Below, one piece after another: positions 21,641 to 32,346 of a DNA stretch of 64,000 nucleotides. The first letter of the stretch is position 1; each line of letters begins with the position of its first letter. The notes beneath the pieces were generated by a model. It ran no database searches. It had not been told where the DNA came from and saw nothing but the letters and a program-made list of their open reading frames with translations. Both the position numbers and the translations under genes were made by a program. Origin of the DNA: Prorocentrum cordatum (taxonomy: Eukaryota > Sar > Dinophyceae > Prorocentrales > Prorocentraceae); NCBI GenBank assembly GCA_963575745.1, contig CAUYUJ010012781.1:282119-346118 (forward strand). The letters run 5' to 3'.

Positions 21641-21954
21641 AGAGGCGGGAAGGAGCAGGAGGAGGAGGACGCGGGGCTCTGCTGATTCGAGACGAGGATC
21701 CAGCACCACAGGACGGCTGGGAAACAGTTCCCCGGGACGGGGTCGATAGCTCCAGGGGTCCGCGCCGCAAAGAGACCGCAAGAGGTCCGGAGACGATGCC
21801 CGCAATGCATAGTTACTTGTTCTGCCAGCGTCACACGGCACTGCGCCTGCAATCATTCCCACCTGGCGGCCAGAACTTCAAACAGCTCCGACTGTCTGGC
21901 AGCTCGCCTGGAGGAGTTCAAACAACTCGGGCAATATTTTGTTATTCATGATTT

Positions 21955-22143
21955 TGCCGATCGGCGCGGGCGCTCGCTCCCCCCTCCCCCCTCCATGGAG
22001 TAGATCTTGGCTGGTTTTTTGGCGCCTGCATCGAGCGGGTGGAGTCCCTCCCCGAGAGGCAGCCTTCAGTCGCACTGAGCAGAGGTCCAGAGCCAGACCC
22101 CCCCCCTTCCCCCCTTCCGTCCAATGTCGAAACGCCGAATAAA
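21955..22143 (+). mobile_element. Family J dispersed repeat, copy 1
   Basis: Shares TTTTGCCGATCGGCGCGGGC, GGAGTAGATCTTGGCTG and AGAGGTCCAGAGCCAGAC with 42909-43102, in the same orientation and length (about 190 bp). Confidence 0.75.
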
Positions 22144-23200
22144 AAACACGCTCACAAGTCAAGACAAGCTGACTCTTTTTACAGCACGTCTGACTCGGCG
22201 CCCCCGTTGTTGCCGCGCGCTCCCTTCCCCCCCGTCCCCGGCCCTGCCCCCGATCCCGGGCCCCCTTCCTGGCGGAAAGGGAATGCTACGCTGTTCCACG
22301 CGCATCCCCCAACGGTCGATACCAATCAACGTGTGTGCAAGCCCCTCTGCGAAGAGGAACGGATGCAAGCCCTGGAGGGAAGTGAGGGCTGCATGTCGGA
22401 GGGAGACATGGGAGGACAAACGTTCAAGGGGATTCGCAGGACGGTGCAAGCGCGGCCGCCCTTGCGTGCGGCTGCGATTTCACAGTCCAAGGCCCACCCC
22501 TCGACTCGGCCATGGCACGGGGGCGTAACCGTCATTGCGCGCGACCCTGGATTATGTAGTTGAAACGCAACTGTGGGGGCACTGTCGTACTAATAGAACC
22601 ACGCACGCGCTTCGCGCTTGCTGAGCTTCTAGTAATAATCCAAGGGGGTATGTGTATAGAGAGAGAGAGAGAGAATAACAACAAAGTAGGGAGAGGCGTA
22701 GGGACAGACGCCGGAAGAGAGAGAGGCAGGCATGGTCGGTCGCGGGTCTCCGTTGCGGTCCGAGAGGTGGGGCGCATAGCAAATGTTCACTTTGAAAGTA
22801 TGTTGTCCTCTCCCCGATCCCAATCCCAAAGTTGAATCGAGGACCATACAGCTTGCTTGACCTTTTTCGGTATCGAAGCACGAGATTCCCCCTCGCCTCA
22901 CCCTTCCACAATCTTACTGAATACCAATACTACTCTCCTTTCTCCCTTGGATCTGCGCGGAGGTTGTCCCGCCCTCTCCGCGCATTGATTGTATACACCA
23001 GATTTCAAGAGTTGGTATTTCCTAGGTGTGTTGCAAGTTGGTCGTTTTCGGTGCTTCCACATGGTGCGGGCCTCATTCTAGGATCGGCACTTTGCCACCG
23101 TCGTTGAGAATGGCACCATCGCACCAGCGCGGGCCACTTTCGTGGTTCCGAGCCCTTACTCAACGTCCATCGCTGTCGCCCCCCGCCTTGTCCCTCCTCC
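22144..23200. other. Unassigned stretch
   Basis: A GAGAGA run at 22658-22674 and otherwise unique-looking sequence. No convincing gene. Confidence 0.4.
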
Positions 23201-23370
23201 GCCTTCCTCTAGTCGTCCTGCTCCTCCAGCTCCTTCGACTCCAGCTCCTGCTGCTGTTCGTCCTCGTCCTCCTCCTCCTCACTCTCCCCTTTTTTTGTTT
23301 TCTCCTTCTCGTCCTCATGATCATCCGCCACTTCCTCCTCCTCCTCCTCCTCCTCCTCCTCCTCCTCCAA
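23200..23370 (+). repeat. CTC/CCT-rich tract
   Basis: Imperfect pyrimidine triplets ending in a pure CCT run at 23331-23368. Confidence 0.85.
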
Positions 23371-24063
23371 TGTACGCAGCTCCCTTATTTCCGAATGCGC
23401 ATGAAACGATAAGGGTTCTGCTTTGAGTTCCAGGTCCGCTACGACAAGACAAACAAAAATCAGCGCCGTGGGAAGGCATGGGCGGGAGGGACAGGACGTC
23501 AGATGTGGCGCTGGCGCATCTGGCTTGCCACCCCACCCCCCCTCCCCTACGGGGCAGGCAGAGCGCACGCTTCTGCACGCTGCCGCGCCCTGGATACGGG
23601 GGTGGCCGGGGGCGTCCGTCACCGCCGTCTCGACCGGCGGCCCGGGTCATTGCCGAGCCCTGGCCTTCGCCGCCCCCACCCCCAGCTCCGCGCACCGCCC
23701 CGCGGACCTCCTGTGGACCGCGAGCGGCCTCCTCCTCGTCTCCGTCCTCGTCCTCGGCCATTCCCCCATGACTCCCTCCTCTCACGCTCCTGCTTCCCCT
23801 CCTCGTCCTGCTGCTTCAGTTGGGCAACCTCGCAGAGCCACTGCCCCCATTTCATGTCCTACACCGAGCTTACTTCAGCATTGCCATAACAGTTTGAGCC
23901 GATAAGTTCCGCTCTGGGCTGTGCGGGCGGATCTGTAATCATTGCGTGTTATCTGAAAGATGCTTGCACTACCCGAGCGAGAATGCCTGGAACTCAAGAA
24001 TTCCTCCTAATCCTCCCTCCATCCTTCCTCCCGCGGGCACCTGTGCATAAGCTGCGCTGTTCT
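23371..24063. other. Unassigned stretch
   Basis: No gene recognised; Pro/Arg-rich frames only. Confidence 0.35.
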
Positions 24064-24098
24064 CCTGCTTCTCCTCCTCCTCCTCCTCCTCCTCCTCG

Positions 24099-24143
<45 letters not shown>

Positions 24144-24182
24144 GCATCATCATCATCATCATCAGCATCATCATCATCATCA
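24064..24182 (+). repeat. CTC then CAT microsatellite
   Basis: A short CCT run switches to about 28 CAT triplets with three CAG interruptions. Confidence 0.95.
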
Positions 24183-24359
24183 GATCCAGGCGTTGGCAGA
24201 ATCGCGGGGGCCGTGTTTCTCCACGCGTCGTCTGCTTCGGGAGACCACTTCGTGGTCCCTGGACCTTCAAGAAAGCTACTGCGGATAATAAAAAGCCGGT
24301 CGTGGGGCAGGTGCCGAGGTCTCCAGCGTCACGAGCAGGCTGCGACAACGCTCTAGTTT

Positions 24360-24545
24360 AGCAGAGGCCTCCTCATCCTCCTCCACCTTCTCCTCCTCCT
24401 CCTCCTCCTCCTGCTCCTCCTCCTCCTCCTTTTCCTCCTTCTCCTCCTCCTCCTCCATCTCCCCTACCTCCTCCGCCTCCTCCTCCTCCTCCTCCTCCTC
24501 CTCCTCCTCCTCCTCCTCCTCCTCCTCCTCCTCCTCTTGCTCCTC
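24360..24545 (+). repeat. CCT microsatellite
   Basis: CTCCTC triplets with TTC interruptions. Confidence 0.95.
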
Positions 24546-24818
24546 CTGCAAGCATAGGGCAGCTGGTGCCTCACGCACACGTCTAAGCCTGCGGGCGCCA
24601 AGCGGTCCAAGACAGTCAGGCGCTGGTCAGCAAGCGGTGGAGTGCACAGGAGGCGAGTTGAGGCACGACAGCGAAACAGAAAAGAGCGCGAGAGTCGGAA
24701 GAAGGGGCCCGCTCAGACCGTGTAGGCCGGCGCAGGGATGCCCAAGGAGAACATACAAATTGCGTGCCTCGCGCGCGCACACACACACACACGAAAACAC
24801 ACATTCACTCAGTCTGGC

Positions 24819-24976
24819 TCAGACCCCCGACGTCGTGATTTCTTCACAACGTCGACCCCCAGAGGTCTGGACCCCTTCCCGAGGCCCCGAGGCCTGGGAA
24901 GGGCCCCCAGAGGCCGAAGATAGCGAGAAAAACCTCCCGTCGCAATTGTTGTCCACTGCGCGAGGAGGTCTGGGGA
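24819..24976 (-). mobile_element. Family D inverted-repeat element, copy 5 (reverse)
   Basis: Begins CAGACCCCCGACGTCGTGA, contains GAGGCCGAAGATAGCGAG, ends GAGGAGGTCTGGGG. Confidence 0.75.
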
Positions 24977-25074
24977 ACAGGCTGTGCCCCGCGACGGAAA
25001 CGTTGGCTTCCGCGACGGACAGGCACACCAGCCTCCCGGGCCGCGGCCGAGGCCAGCTGGATGCAGCAGATGAG

Positions 25075-25437
25075 AAGGAGGAGGAGGAGGAGGAGGAGGA
25101 GGAGGAGGAGGAGGAGGAGGAGGAGGAGGAGGGAGGAGGAGGAGGAGGAGGAGGGAGGAGGAGGAGAGGAGGAGGAGGAGGGAGGAGGAGGAGGAGGAGG
25201 AGGGAGGAGGAGGAGGAGGAGGAGAGGAGGAGAGGAGAGGAGAGGAGGAGGAGGAGGAGAGGAGGAGGAGGAGGAGGGGAGGGGAGGAGGAGGAGGAGGA
25301 GGAGGAGGAGGAGGAGCAGGCGGCGGAGAAGGAGGAGGAGGAGGAGGAGGAGGAGGAGGAGGAGGAGGGGGAGGGGGAGGAGGAGGAGGAGGAGGAGGAG
25401 GAGGAGGAGGAGGAGGAGGAGGAGGAGGTGGAGGAGG
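25075..25437 (+). repeat. Long GGA microsatellite
   Basis: About 360 bp of GGAGGA, the longest purine run in the window. All frames read as poly-Glu, poly-Gly or poly-Arg, so ORFs here are not evidence of genes. Confidence 0.97.
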
Positions 25438-25874
25438 CTGGAGACTACCTCGGGACCCTGGCGGGTTCCGCTCGCCCACGGGCGCAGGGAACAGACGGGG
25501 GAGAGCCCACCCAGACTGCAGCGGCCCGCCCAAAAGCAAACCCAGGGTTGGCCAGGACCCAACCCCGAGTTTGCCCGAGGGGCCGAAGGCCCACAGGGCC
25601 CAAAACCGAGGCGGCCCAGGGAGGCGACCAGGAGGCCCAAACCACCAAACCAGGCCCAGTCTGGATAAGGACCCCCCCGACCCCTCCCCTCAGGGGCCCT
25701 CCATCTTCTTCAAAACCTCGGAGCCGTCGACGACCTCTCAGTCTTCGGCGGCGTCCTCCGCAGCGTCCTCGCCCGAGTCCTCGGAGAGGACGGCGCCGAG
25801 GACGAGGCACGCCTTGGCCCAGACGGCACGCTAGGCGTAGAGCTCCTCCAGGAAGCCGTCATCGCCCAGGCCGC
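25438..25874. other. Unassigned GC-rich stretch between GGA runs
   Basis: No domain recognised in any frame. Confidence 0.35.
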
Positions 25875-25921
25875 AGGAGGAGGAGGAGGAGGAGGAGGAG
25901 GAGGAGGAGGAGGAGGAGGAG
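25875..25921 (+). repeat. GGA microsatellite
   Basis: About 15 GGA triplets. Confidence 0.95.
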
Positions 25922-26227
25922 CCCGCGGGCGGCGCCCCCGCCCAGCTGGGCCGCGTTGTTTAAGCGGCGCAGGCGCACCGCCACCCGCGCGCGGCCGGCG
26001 CAGCCCCCCCCCCGCGCCCACGGGGCGGGCGCCGGAGTTGCCGCGCTGCGGTCTGGTGGAGGGCGCCGCTCAGCCCTGAGCCCCACCGGGCCCTCCTCAG
26101 CCGCCGCAGCCCCTGCCTCCTGGGTTGTTTATGCTCTTTGTTATGTCATTGTTGATGTTGTTAAACACATCCAGCAACTTCGCTTACATGGGCGGAGGGG
26201 GAGGGTTGAGCCTGCAGCAAGCCGCAA

Positions 26228-26405
26228 ATGAGATCTTGGCGTTGCAATGTTTGTCACAACGGCGTGGCGTCTTCGCCCAGAGTCGGGCCCCCAGGGCCCT
26301 GACAGATCGATCCAGCTCGAAGCACGGCGCAGAAAGCTGGGGTCTAGGGCTCTGGTCGTGATCTTTCTTACGGTGTCTCCACGTTTTCGCGCCGTCGGAT
26401 CTCAG
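26228..26405 (+). mobile_element. Family O inverted-repeat element, copy 2
   Basis: Matches 7085-7245 in TTGGCGTTGCA, GGGCTCTGGTCGTGATC and a right end CGTCGGATCTCAGG. Confidence 0.5.
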
Positions 26406-26667
26406 GGTACGCCGCCTCTTATAGAGTTGCTACGCTGCACGGCTTCTAGGACAGGACCTCAGAGAAGCGGTACGGTGGTGCCGCCTGGAGCGCAGCAGGG
26501 AGGAGAGCCTCGAGCAGGCCCACGGGGTCTTGGGGCTGCCCCGCACTATGACTCAAGTCTCTCAGATTCGCGAGGTGGCGATGGAGCTGGCTCCACCCTC
26601 TATCTCTATCGCCCCCTCCTCCTCCTCCCCTCCTCTTCCTCCCCTCCCTGCTCCCTCCCCCTCCGAC

Positions 26668-26870
26668 ATGCGCGTCTCCGTGGTCACGTGCGGCGGGCGC
26701 GAAGTCGCATCCTTGGCCGCCGACCCGTCGTGGCGCCTGCGGGACGTGCTCGAGGCAGCGCCGGAGCAGCAGGGGGAGGCCGGCTGCAGGCGGCGGGTGT
26801 TCGTCGGCGCGGTGGAGCTGCGCGGGAGCCTGACCTGGTCGGGCTCCGGGCCGCGCACGGGCAGCCGCCC
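26668..26870 (+). CDS. Candidate first exon: ubiquitin-like N-terminal domain
   Basis: From an ATG at 26668 the frame reads a beta-hairpin (MRVSVVTCGGREVASL), then DPSWRLRDVLEAA as the expected helix, then RRRVFVGAVELRGSLT. This is the strand-helix-strand plan of a ubiquitin-like fold, with the VFVGAVEL strand in the place of the RLIFAGKQL strand of ubiquitin. Near 26835 the motif continues better in another frame (LVGLRAAHGQP), so there may be a small shift or a splice site there. Short ubiquitin-like N-termini ahead of WD40 repeats are, from memory, common in dinoflagellate predicted proteins. That makes this a plausible first exon of the WD40 gene downstream, but the link is inferred. No TATA-like signal is seen, as usual for dinoflagellates. 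Confidence 0.5.
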
Positions 26871-27590
26871 CTCAGATACGGCGGGTGCGTTCGTGGAGGA
26901 ATGTGCCCAGGAGGCTCCAGACCCTGGAGGGTTCAAGCGTCCCCCCCCCCCCCTGGTGGTCTGGGGCGGTCTCAGCACAGCACCCCAGCGCCGCCTGGGA
27001 CGGCGCCTCGGAGGTGCTCGGCGCCCCGGGGTTGAGGTGTTGGGACTGCCCTCAGATACGGCGAGGGGGGGCTCGTTGAGGAATGTACCCGGGAGGCTTC
27101 AGACCCTGGATGTTCCTCATCTGATGAGGACGGCGGTGATATCCATGGTCAGGCCTCAGTTGGCGTTCCACCGCCTTCCATGCCCTGCATTCCTCGTCCA
27201 ATGGTTCCTCATCCGGTGCCCGACGGCATGGATGTGGTCGTGATGGACGCGCAGGCCCTGGTTCGGAGCATCCAGGCCCTCACCGCCCCGTATCGCTGAG
27301 GCCCCCGCCGTGTTTCGCCCAGTGCCCTTCGGCATACAATGCTGCGCTGTGGTTTTTTTTTGGGGTTGCATGTCGAATATGATGTGCTTTGTGCTATGTC
27401 GGTTCAAAAAGAAATGCCCCCACCGTAGCCCCGGCTGGCCTCAGCAGCCTCCCCGTGTAGCCCCAGCGGGCCTCAACAGTCCCCCCCCATGGTAGTCTGG
27501 GGCGGCCTCAGCACAACTCACTGGCGCCGCCTAGGACGGCGGCCCCTGAGCTGCTCCGCGCCCCAGGGTTGAGGTGTTGAGACTGCCCCC
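26870..27590 (+). repeat. Direct repeats around TCAGATACGGCG and GTCTGGGGCGGTCTCAGC (label N)
   Basis: CCCTCAGATACGGCG...GAGGAATGT...AGACCCTGG occurs at 26871 and 27050. GGTNGTCTGGGGCGG...GAGGTGTTGGGACTGCCC occurs at 26957-27053 and 27488-27588. The latter block also contains three copies of GGGGnCTGTTGAGGCC-like words. Confidence 0.65.
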
Positions 27591-27736
27591 GACTACTCGA
27601 GGGGTCTGTTGAGGCCAGCTGGGGCTACTCGGGGGGCCCGTTGAGGCCACCCAGGAATACCTGGGGGGGGGGCTGTCTGCGCGTAACCCGAAGCCTTGCC
27701 AAGCCTGACCTTGGCCGAGGTTATGGTAACAAACAG

Positions 27737-27904
27737 TGGCATAAACACAGAAACTCTGAGGTCCGACCGGATTCCTCGGATCGGCGCTGGGGCTCCCCGG
27801 CGGCGCCTCCGGCTCCGCCCTTCGCGCGCTCCGCGCGCCATGGAGGGGGCTCCAGCGCCGATACGAGAAATCCGCGCGGACCTCCGCGTTGTTATATTAA
27901 TGGC
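27737..27904 (+). mobile_element. Family A palindromic element, copy 4 (diverged arms)
   Basis: GGCATAAACAC at the left, GGCGGCGCCTCCGG and GCGCGCTCCGCGCGCC in the centre, AAATCCGCGCGGACC at the right. It ends next to the first WD40 exon-like block. Confidence 0.75.
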
Positions 27905-27919
27905 ACTTTTTGTTCCCCT

Positions 27920-28110
27920 GGAGGTCGGAGCCAGAGACGGCAGCGAGATGACCCTCGTGGTGACGGGGGCCCATCGCATGGTGGCCTGCTGCGCCGAGCG
28001 GGTGAGGATCCTTTCTGCTCCCTCGGGCGATTGCCTGTGCACGCTGGAGCATGCGGACCTGGTGTTCTCTGCGGTCTTCTCATGGGACGGACATGAGGTG
28101 TTGACTGCTA
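27920..28110 (+). CDS. WD40 protein, exon-like block 1 (one WD40 repeat)
   Basis: Frame +3 reads MTLVVTGAHRMVACCAERVR, then ILSAPSGDCLCTLEHADLV and FSAVFSWDGHEVLTA. That is the second half of one WD40 blade and the first strands of the next (x-x-SGDCLxTLxHx...FSxDGxxVLTA). The ensuing D-G-T-A-K-I-W element is absent, so the exon probably ends near 28105. Blocks at 28844-29371 and 31690-31893 continue the same pattern. The propeller would be a protein-interaction scaffold; no specific partner can be inferred. Boundaries are approximate. Confidence 0.6.
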
Positions 28111-28294
28111 CCCAGCTGCTTGCGGCAAGCCCCGCCATCGTGCCAGCGCACGGCTTGCGGCAGACCCCGCCACCGTGCCAACGCAGCAGTGCAGCAGCGA
28201 GGAGGTAGTTGACGACCCGATCCAGTTCACTGCCCTGTCTAAGCTGATGCTGGTCTTCAACGCTCCGTGTGTTCTGCCTCACCCTCCTCGTCCT

Positions 28295-28449
28295 AAGTCG
28301 GGCCTGTCCCTCTACAGGAGGAAAATTCAAAAGTAGTCGAAAAATAGCCTGGGGACGATTCTTTGACCATTAAAAAACATGTTTGAACATTGTGCGGGTA
28401 TGTTTCATTTGTCGTTCAAAATCCGCCTGTAGAGGGACAGGCCCGACCT
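28295..28449 (+). mobile_element. Family B TIR element, copy 3
   Basis: Complete TIRs (GTCGGGCCTGTCCCTCTACA and CTGTAGAGGGACAGGCCCGAC), flanked on both sides by CTAA, a possible 4-bp target duplication. It lies between WD40 blocks 1 and 2. Confidence 0.9.
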
Positions 28450-28489
28450 AACTTTCAGACGTCTAGGCGGGTCTTGAGGCAATCTTGCA

Positions 28490-28740
28490 CCCCCCAAGGT
28501 CCATTTCGATCGGATCGATCCGATTTGAGAGCGATCCTGGCCGGTCCGATCCGATTCGATGCCGGTGTTCCGACGATCCGATGCGGCCCGATGTTTGCAT
28601 GGTGTTGTTGTGCATCTTGGTGCAGCCGTTCCCATTCGATTTCCATTCCGTGCCGATGCAGCCCGACCCGATGCACATTTCGATTCGACCCGCTTTACCA
28701 ATTCGATGCTTGCTGATCCTGCCTCCTCGAGCAACGAATC
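28490..28740 (+). repeat. Degenerate CGATCCGAT-rich stretch
   Basis: GATCGGATCGATCCGAT, CCGATCCGATTCGATG, CCCGATGC and similar words recur for about 250 bp with no fixed period. Confidence 0.65.
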
Positions 28741-28843
28741 GGGTGGTGGCCCTCAGAAACATTGTAGCAACCCTGCCCGACAACCTACAGACATCCTAAC
28801 ACGCCCCAATGTGGCGAAGGCCTGGTGGCGGACCAGGGGCGCG

Positions 28844-29371
28844 ATGGCATTGATCTGGTCTGCTACCTCTGGGGAGTGCCTGCGTACGTTGCAGGGGCAC
28901 CAGGACGGGGTACTCTCTGCGGTCTTCTCGCAGGACGGGCAGGAGGTGCTGACAGCTTCGGAAGACGGTACCGCGAAGATCTGGTCAGCCGTTTCTGGGG
29001 AATGCCTGCGTACGCTCAGGGGCCACAGGACTGCAGTGATGTCGGCCGCATTCTCGCCAGACGGGCAAGAGGTGGTGACCGCGTCCATGGACAGGACGGT
29101 GAGGATCTGGTCGGCGGCCCTCGGCCAGTGCCTGCGCACGCTCGAGGGCCACGGCGGAACGGTGCTGTCCGCCGACTTCTCGCCGCACGGGCGGGAGGTG
29201 CTGACGGCATCCACGGACGGAACGGCGAAGCTCTGGGCCGCCGCCTCGGGGGAGTGCCTGCACACGCTCCAGGGCCACCGGGAGCCCGTGCGCTCCGCCC
29301 GCTTCTCCCCGGACGGGCGGGAGGTGCTGACCGCCTCCTGGGACCACACGGCGAGGCTCTGGTCCCCGGGG
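28844..29371 (+). CDS. WD40 protein, exon-like block 2 (four WD40 repeats)
   Basis: Frame +2 gives four successive, strongly similar 42-residue WD40 repeats. The pattern is SGECLRTLxGH, then VxSAxFSxDGxEVLTAS, then DGTAKIWSA. The GH and W(S) landmarks are present each time and the repeats are spaced 126 bp. After TARLWS the frame becomes Gly/Pro/Ala-rich, so the exon probably ends near 29371. This is the HET-E-like, highly regular WD40 type often expanded in dinoflagellates and fungi. With blocks 1 and 3 it would give at least six repeats, close to a seven-bladed propeller. Exact splice sites are not resolved. Confidence 0.8.
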
Positions 29372-29461
29372 GGGGCCGGCCCAGAGCGCGGGGCAGAGCG
29401 GGCCGCTCGTCCCGCGGACGGCCTCTCGCCGCCGGCCGCTGCGGCCCCTCCCCCCGCGCGT

Positions 29462-29619
29462 AGGGCGGGCACATCCCTCCACAGGAGGCAGATTCAAGAA
29501 CAGCCAGAAAAATATTCCGGGGGCGATGGTTCGACAAATGTTTCCTTCTTTTTGGACATCTGTTCTGGCTACTTTTTATGTTTCTTCCAAAATCCACCTG
29601 TAGGGTGACGTGCCCGACC
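29462..29619 (+). mobile_element. Family B TIR element, copy 4
   Basis: AGGGCGGGCACATCCC...ACAGGAGG left, AATCCACCTGTAGGGTGACG and TGCCCGACC right. More diverged than copy 3; lies just after WD40 block 2. Confidence 0.85.
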
Positions 29620-29716
29620 AACCCCCACGCCCACCCGCCGCCCGGGGCGGCACCGAAGGCGCCAACCGGCGCGGGCCAAGAAGAGGCCACCCCGGCGGTG
29701 GTGACCTGCGCGCCCT

Positions 29717-29912
29717 GGCCCCCCGACGTCGTGGCGTTTTCGTGACGGGACCCCCCAGGAGGAGCCTGGGCCCCTTCCCCTGGGACCGGCGTTTCCTCCT
29801 GGGTCGTCTTGTTGACGGCCCCGAGGCCCTGCGAGGGCCCCTGGAGGCCGACAATCGCGAAAGACCTCTCTCGTCGCGATTCTTCTTCGCGACGCGAGGG
29901 GGGTCTGGGAAC
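29717..29912 (-). mobile_element. Family D inverted-repeat element, copy 6 (reverse)
   Basis: Begins GGCCCCCCGACGTCGTGG, contains CTGGAGGCCGACAATCGCGA, ends GGGGGGTCTGGGA. Confidence 0.75.
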
Positions 29913-30018
29913 TGGCGCTCGCCTCCGAGCGCCCTGCGCTGGCCGTCGCCGCCGGCGGGGTCGGGGTCGGCCGGCTCAGGGGAGGGGGGTCGCCGGCGGG
30001 GCGCTGCCCCCTCGCCTC

Positions 30019-30174
30019 AGGTCGGGCGTGTCCCCCTACAGGCGGATCTTGGAGGGAACGATGGAAAATGGATCAGAAATATTCGGAAATGGTCCACGAG
30101 AGCATCAACAACTCATCCCCAGACTATTCTGTTGCTACTTCTGAACACTCCTCCTGTAGAGGGGCGTGCCCGAT
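30019..30174 (-). mobile_element. Family B TIR element, copy 5 (reverse)
   Basis: AGGTCGGGCGTGTCCCCCTA at left and CCTGTAGAGGGGCGTGCCCG at right. The central CCCCAGACTATTCTG is the complement of the family centre. Confidence 0.85.
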
Positions 30175-30456
30175 GTTAATTACCCTCGCCCCATGCGGCC
30201 GTGGCGGCCTCTTGTTCGCTCCTGCGCCCCGGGGGGGAGGGGGCGAAGAAGGCCGATCGCAACCACCTTCGGACCGTTCAGGGACCGCTTTGGACCGTCT
30301 AGGCCTCCCAGATGGGCTCGGAGTGGATGGGCTCAAAGGATGGCGCCGCATCGCCGATGCATCGCCGATACCACTCGACGCGGAGCCCGATTTTCTCCGC
30401 GCCGACATCGCCGATGCCTCGCCGACGTCGGCGATGCATCGACGATGCAACGCCTC

Positions 30457-30645
30457 CCCAGACCCCCTGGAGTCGTGAAAAAATCGTGGCGAGAGGTGTT
30501 TCGCTACTTTCGGCCTCCAGGGGCCCTCGCCAGGCCTCGGGGCTGTCAGAAAACGACTTCGGATGAAAAACTGGTCCCAAGGAAGGGGTCCAGGCTCCTG
30601 GGGGGTCACGTCACAAGAAAAAAAACACAACGTCGGGGGTCTGGG
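30457..30645 (+). mobile_element. Family D inverted-repeat element, copy 7 (best ends)
   Basis: The ends CCCAGACCCCC and GGGGGTCTGGG are perfect inverted repeats. The interior has TTTCGCTACTTTCGGCCTCC and GGATGAAAAACTGGTCCC. It lies between WD40 blocks 2 and 3. Confidence 0.85.
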
Positions 30646-31129
30646 TTCGGGCCGTCTGGGAGCAGGAGCCGCTTCGGACCGACCACAACCCCTGACAACG
30701 GACTGATCGCAACGTGCAGAGCTCCTAATTGTAATCCTACAGGGCAAATGCGAGATTGCAACCAGGAGAGCTTGCTTCAGCTTCCTTGGCTTGAAGGATT
30801 CTGCGGCTTCCTGAGCGGTCCTAAAAGGTTGCGATCGGTCGTGAACGGTGCGAAGTGGTTGCGATCGGTCGTGCTCGCGGGGGAGGGGGGCTGCGCCGGT
30901 GGAGAAGCCGTCCGCGGACGGTACAACACCGGCCATGCGCAGAGGGGGTGCACAGTGCCGTTTTTTATACACGCTCCGCGTGCGGATCATGTATTAAAAA
31001 AGCAGGGATTCATGATTCAAAACAACGATGAGTTCATGCATAAATTCATTCACACATAAATCATGTATTAAAAATCCAATGTGTTTAAAATCCTATCTAT
31101 CAAAAACTGCCCTGTAATTAGCGCCAGGG

Positions 31130-31285
31130 GGAGAGACGGGTCCCGAGGGCAAGCCGGGTCTCCTGGGGTCTTTCGCCGTCTTCGGGCTCTCGTGGCCCCC
31201 CGCGGGCCCCGGGAGTGTCAGAAACGACGGGTGAAAACTCGTCCTGAGGTGGAAGGCCCCAGGGTGTCCAGGACCCGTTCCCCTC
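31130..31285 (+). mobile_element. Family D inverted-repeat element, copy 8 (diverged)
   Basis: GGGTCTTTCGCCGTCTTCGG, GTGTCAGAAACGACGGG and GGTGTCCAGGACCC follow the family order. Confidence 0.6.
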
Positions 31286-31299
31286 GGGACCCGCCTCCC

Positions 31300-31462
31300 C
31301 CAAGCTACGGGGTAGGGGGAGGGGGGGAAGGCTTCTCAGAAGCACCCCTGCTTCTTGGAAGGCGCGGGCCTCGTCTTTGGATGTCGGGCTGGCGCCCTCT
31401 AAGAGGTAGCTTCCTTCCAAGAAGCCTTCCACCCTCCCCCTGCCCCCCTTCTGCGCGCCGCC
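31300..31462 (+). mobile_element. Family H inverted-repeat element, copy 1
   Basis: GGGAAGGCTTCTCAGAAGCA, CCTGCTTCTTGGAAGGCGCG and the inverted CTTCCAAGAAGCCTTCCACC; interior and ends match 44080-44246. Confidence 0.7.
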
Positions 31463-31689
31463 AGGTATTTGGAGCTCACTGCCCGCGTTCAGAGAAGAGC
31501 CATGGACCACGCCACCGAGAACCCAATCTTGTGGGGTGGGGGCCAGACCCCCTGGCGCTGTTACGCGCGAGCGTCAACCCGAGGACAAGGCGACGCTCGG
31601 GCGTGCCACCGCCTATAGGGTTCGGTCCCCCACCGACGGGTTCTCGATGGCGGTGGTACGTGCCTCTTCTCTGGCGCGTGCTCTTCCCG

Positions 31690-31893
31690 GCCTCCCCCGC
31701 GTCCGCCGTCTCCTGGGAGTGCCTGCGCACGCTGGAGGGCGGGGAGCCCCTGTGCTCCGCTGCCTTCTCGCCCGACGGGCGCCTGGTGCTCACCTCCTCG
31801 GTGGGCTGGACGGCGAAGCTGTGGTCTGCCGCTTCGGGGGCGTGCCTGTGCGCGCTGGGGGACGCGGGCGCGGTCGCCAGTTTCGAGCCGTGA
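31690..31893 (+). CDS. WD40 protein, terminal exon-like block (WD40 repeat and stop)
   Basis: Frame +1 reads SWECLRTLEGGEPLCSAAFS, then PDGRLVLTSSVGWTAKLWSA and ASGACLCALGDAGAV, ending FEP and TGA at 31891-31893. This is one complete WD40 repeat plus the first strand of another, matching the pattern of block 2. The upstream part of this frame (from 31081) has no WD40 character and covers families D and H, so it is excluded. The acceptor site is not obvious: no AG lies in the 50 bases before the domain except within GGGAG. Confidence 0.65.
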   Translation, partial: ASPASAVSWECLRTLEGGEPLCSAAFSPDGRLVLTSSVGWTAKLWSAASGACLCALGDAGAVASFEP

Positions 31894-32119
31894 CTGCCGC
31901 GCTGATGGCTGGCGGCAGTACCTCCGCTTCGTCGCGGCACCGCGCTCGGGGGAGGCCAACTGCATGCAGCTGGCACACGGGCGTAAGAAAAGCCGTGGCT
32001 TTGGAGGGGTACCTTTGTGTTGTCTTCGTGCCTGGCCCCCGCACCCTGGAGCGGTGTTCATTTTGGGGTATCTCCACGGGGCCTTGGGCCTTGGGCGAAG
32101 GGGCTCGCGTTTTCTGGAC

Positions 32120-32346
32120 TCCTCCTCCTTCTCCACCTCATCCTCCTCCTCCTCGTCCTCCTCCTCCTCTTCTTCCTCCTCCTCCTCCTCCTCCGCCTCC
32201 TCCTCCTCCTCCTTCTCCTCCTCCTGCTCTCCCTCCTCCTCATCCTCCTCCTCCTCCTCCTCTCCTCCTCCCCCTCCCTCCTCCTCCTCCTCCTCCTCCT
32301 CCTCCTCCTCGTCCGCCTCCTCCTCCGCCTCCTCCTCCTCCTCCTG
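32120..32346 (+). repeat. CCT microsatellite
   Basis: CTCCTC triplets with TTC and GCC interruptions. Confidence 0.95.

Noticed and set aside
24098-24182. Poly-His / poly-Ser tract as part of a coding exon
   Set aside because: It is a CAT microsatellite joined to a CTC run; no flanking domain or splice signals were seen.
25075-25437. ORFs of more than 200 codons through the GGA and CCT tracts
   Set aside because: Purine or pyrimidine triplet repeats contain no stops in any frame; poly-Glu, poly-Gly, poly-Ser and poly-Pro translations are not evidence of genes.
31081-31689. N-terminal extension of the last WD40 block
   Set aside because: The frame is open but crosses family D and H elements and has no WD40 pattern before 31690.
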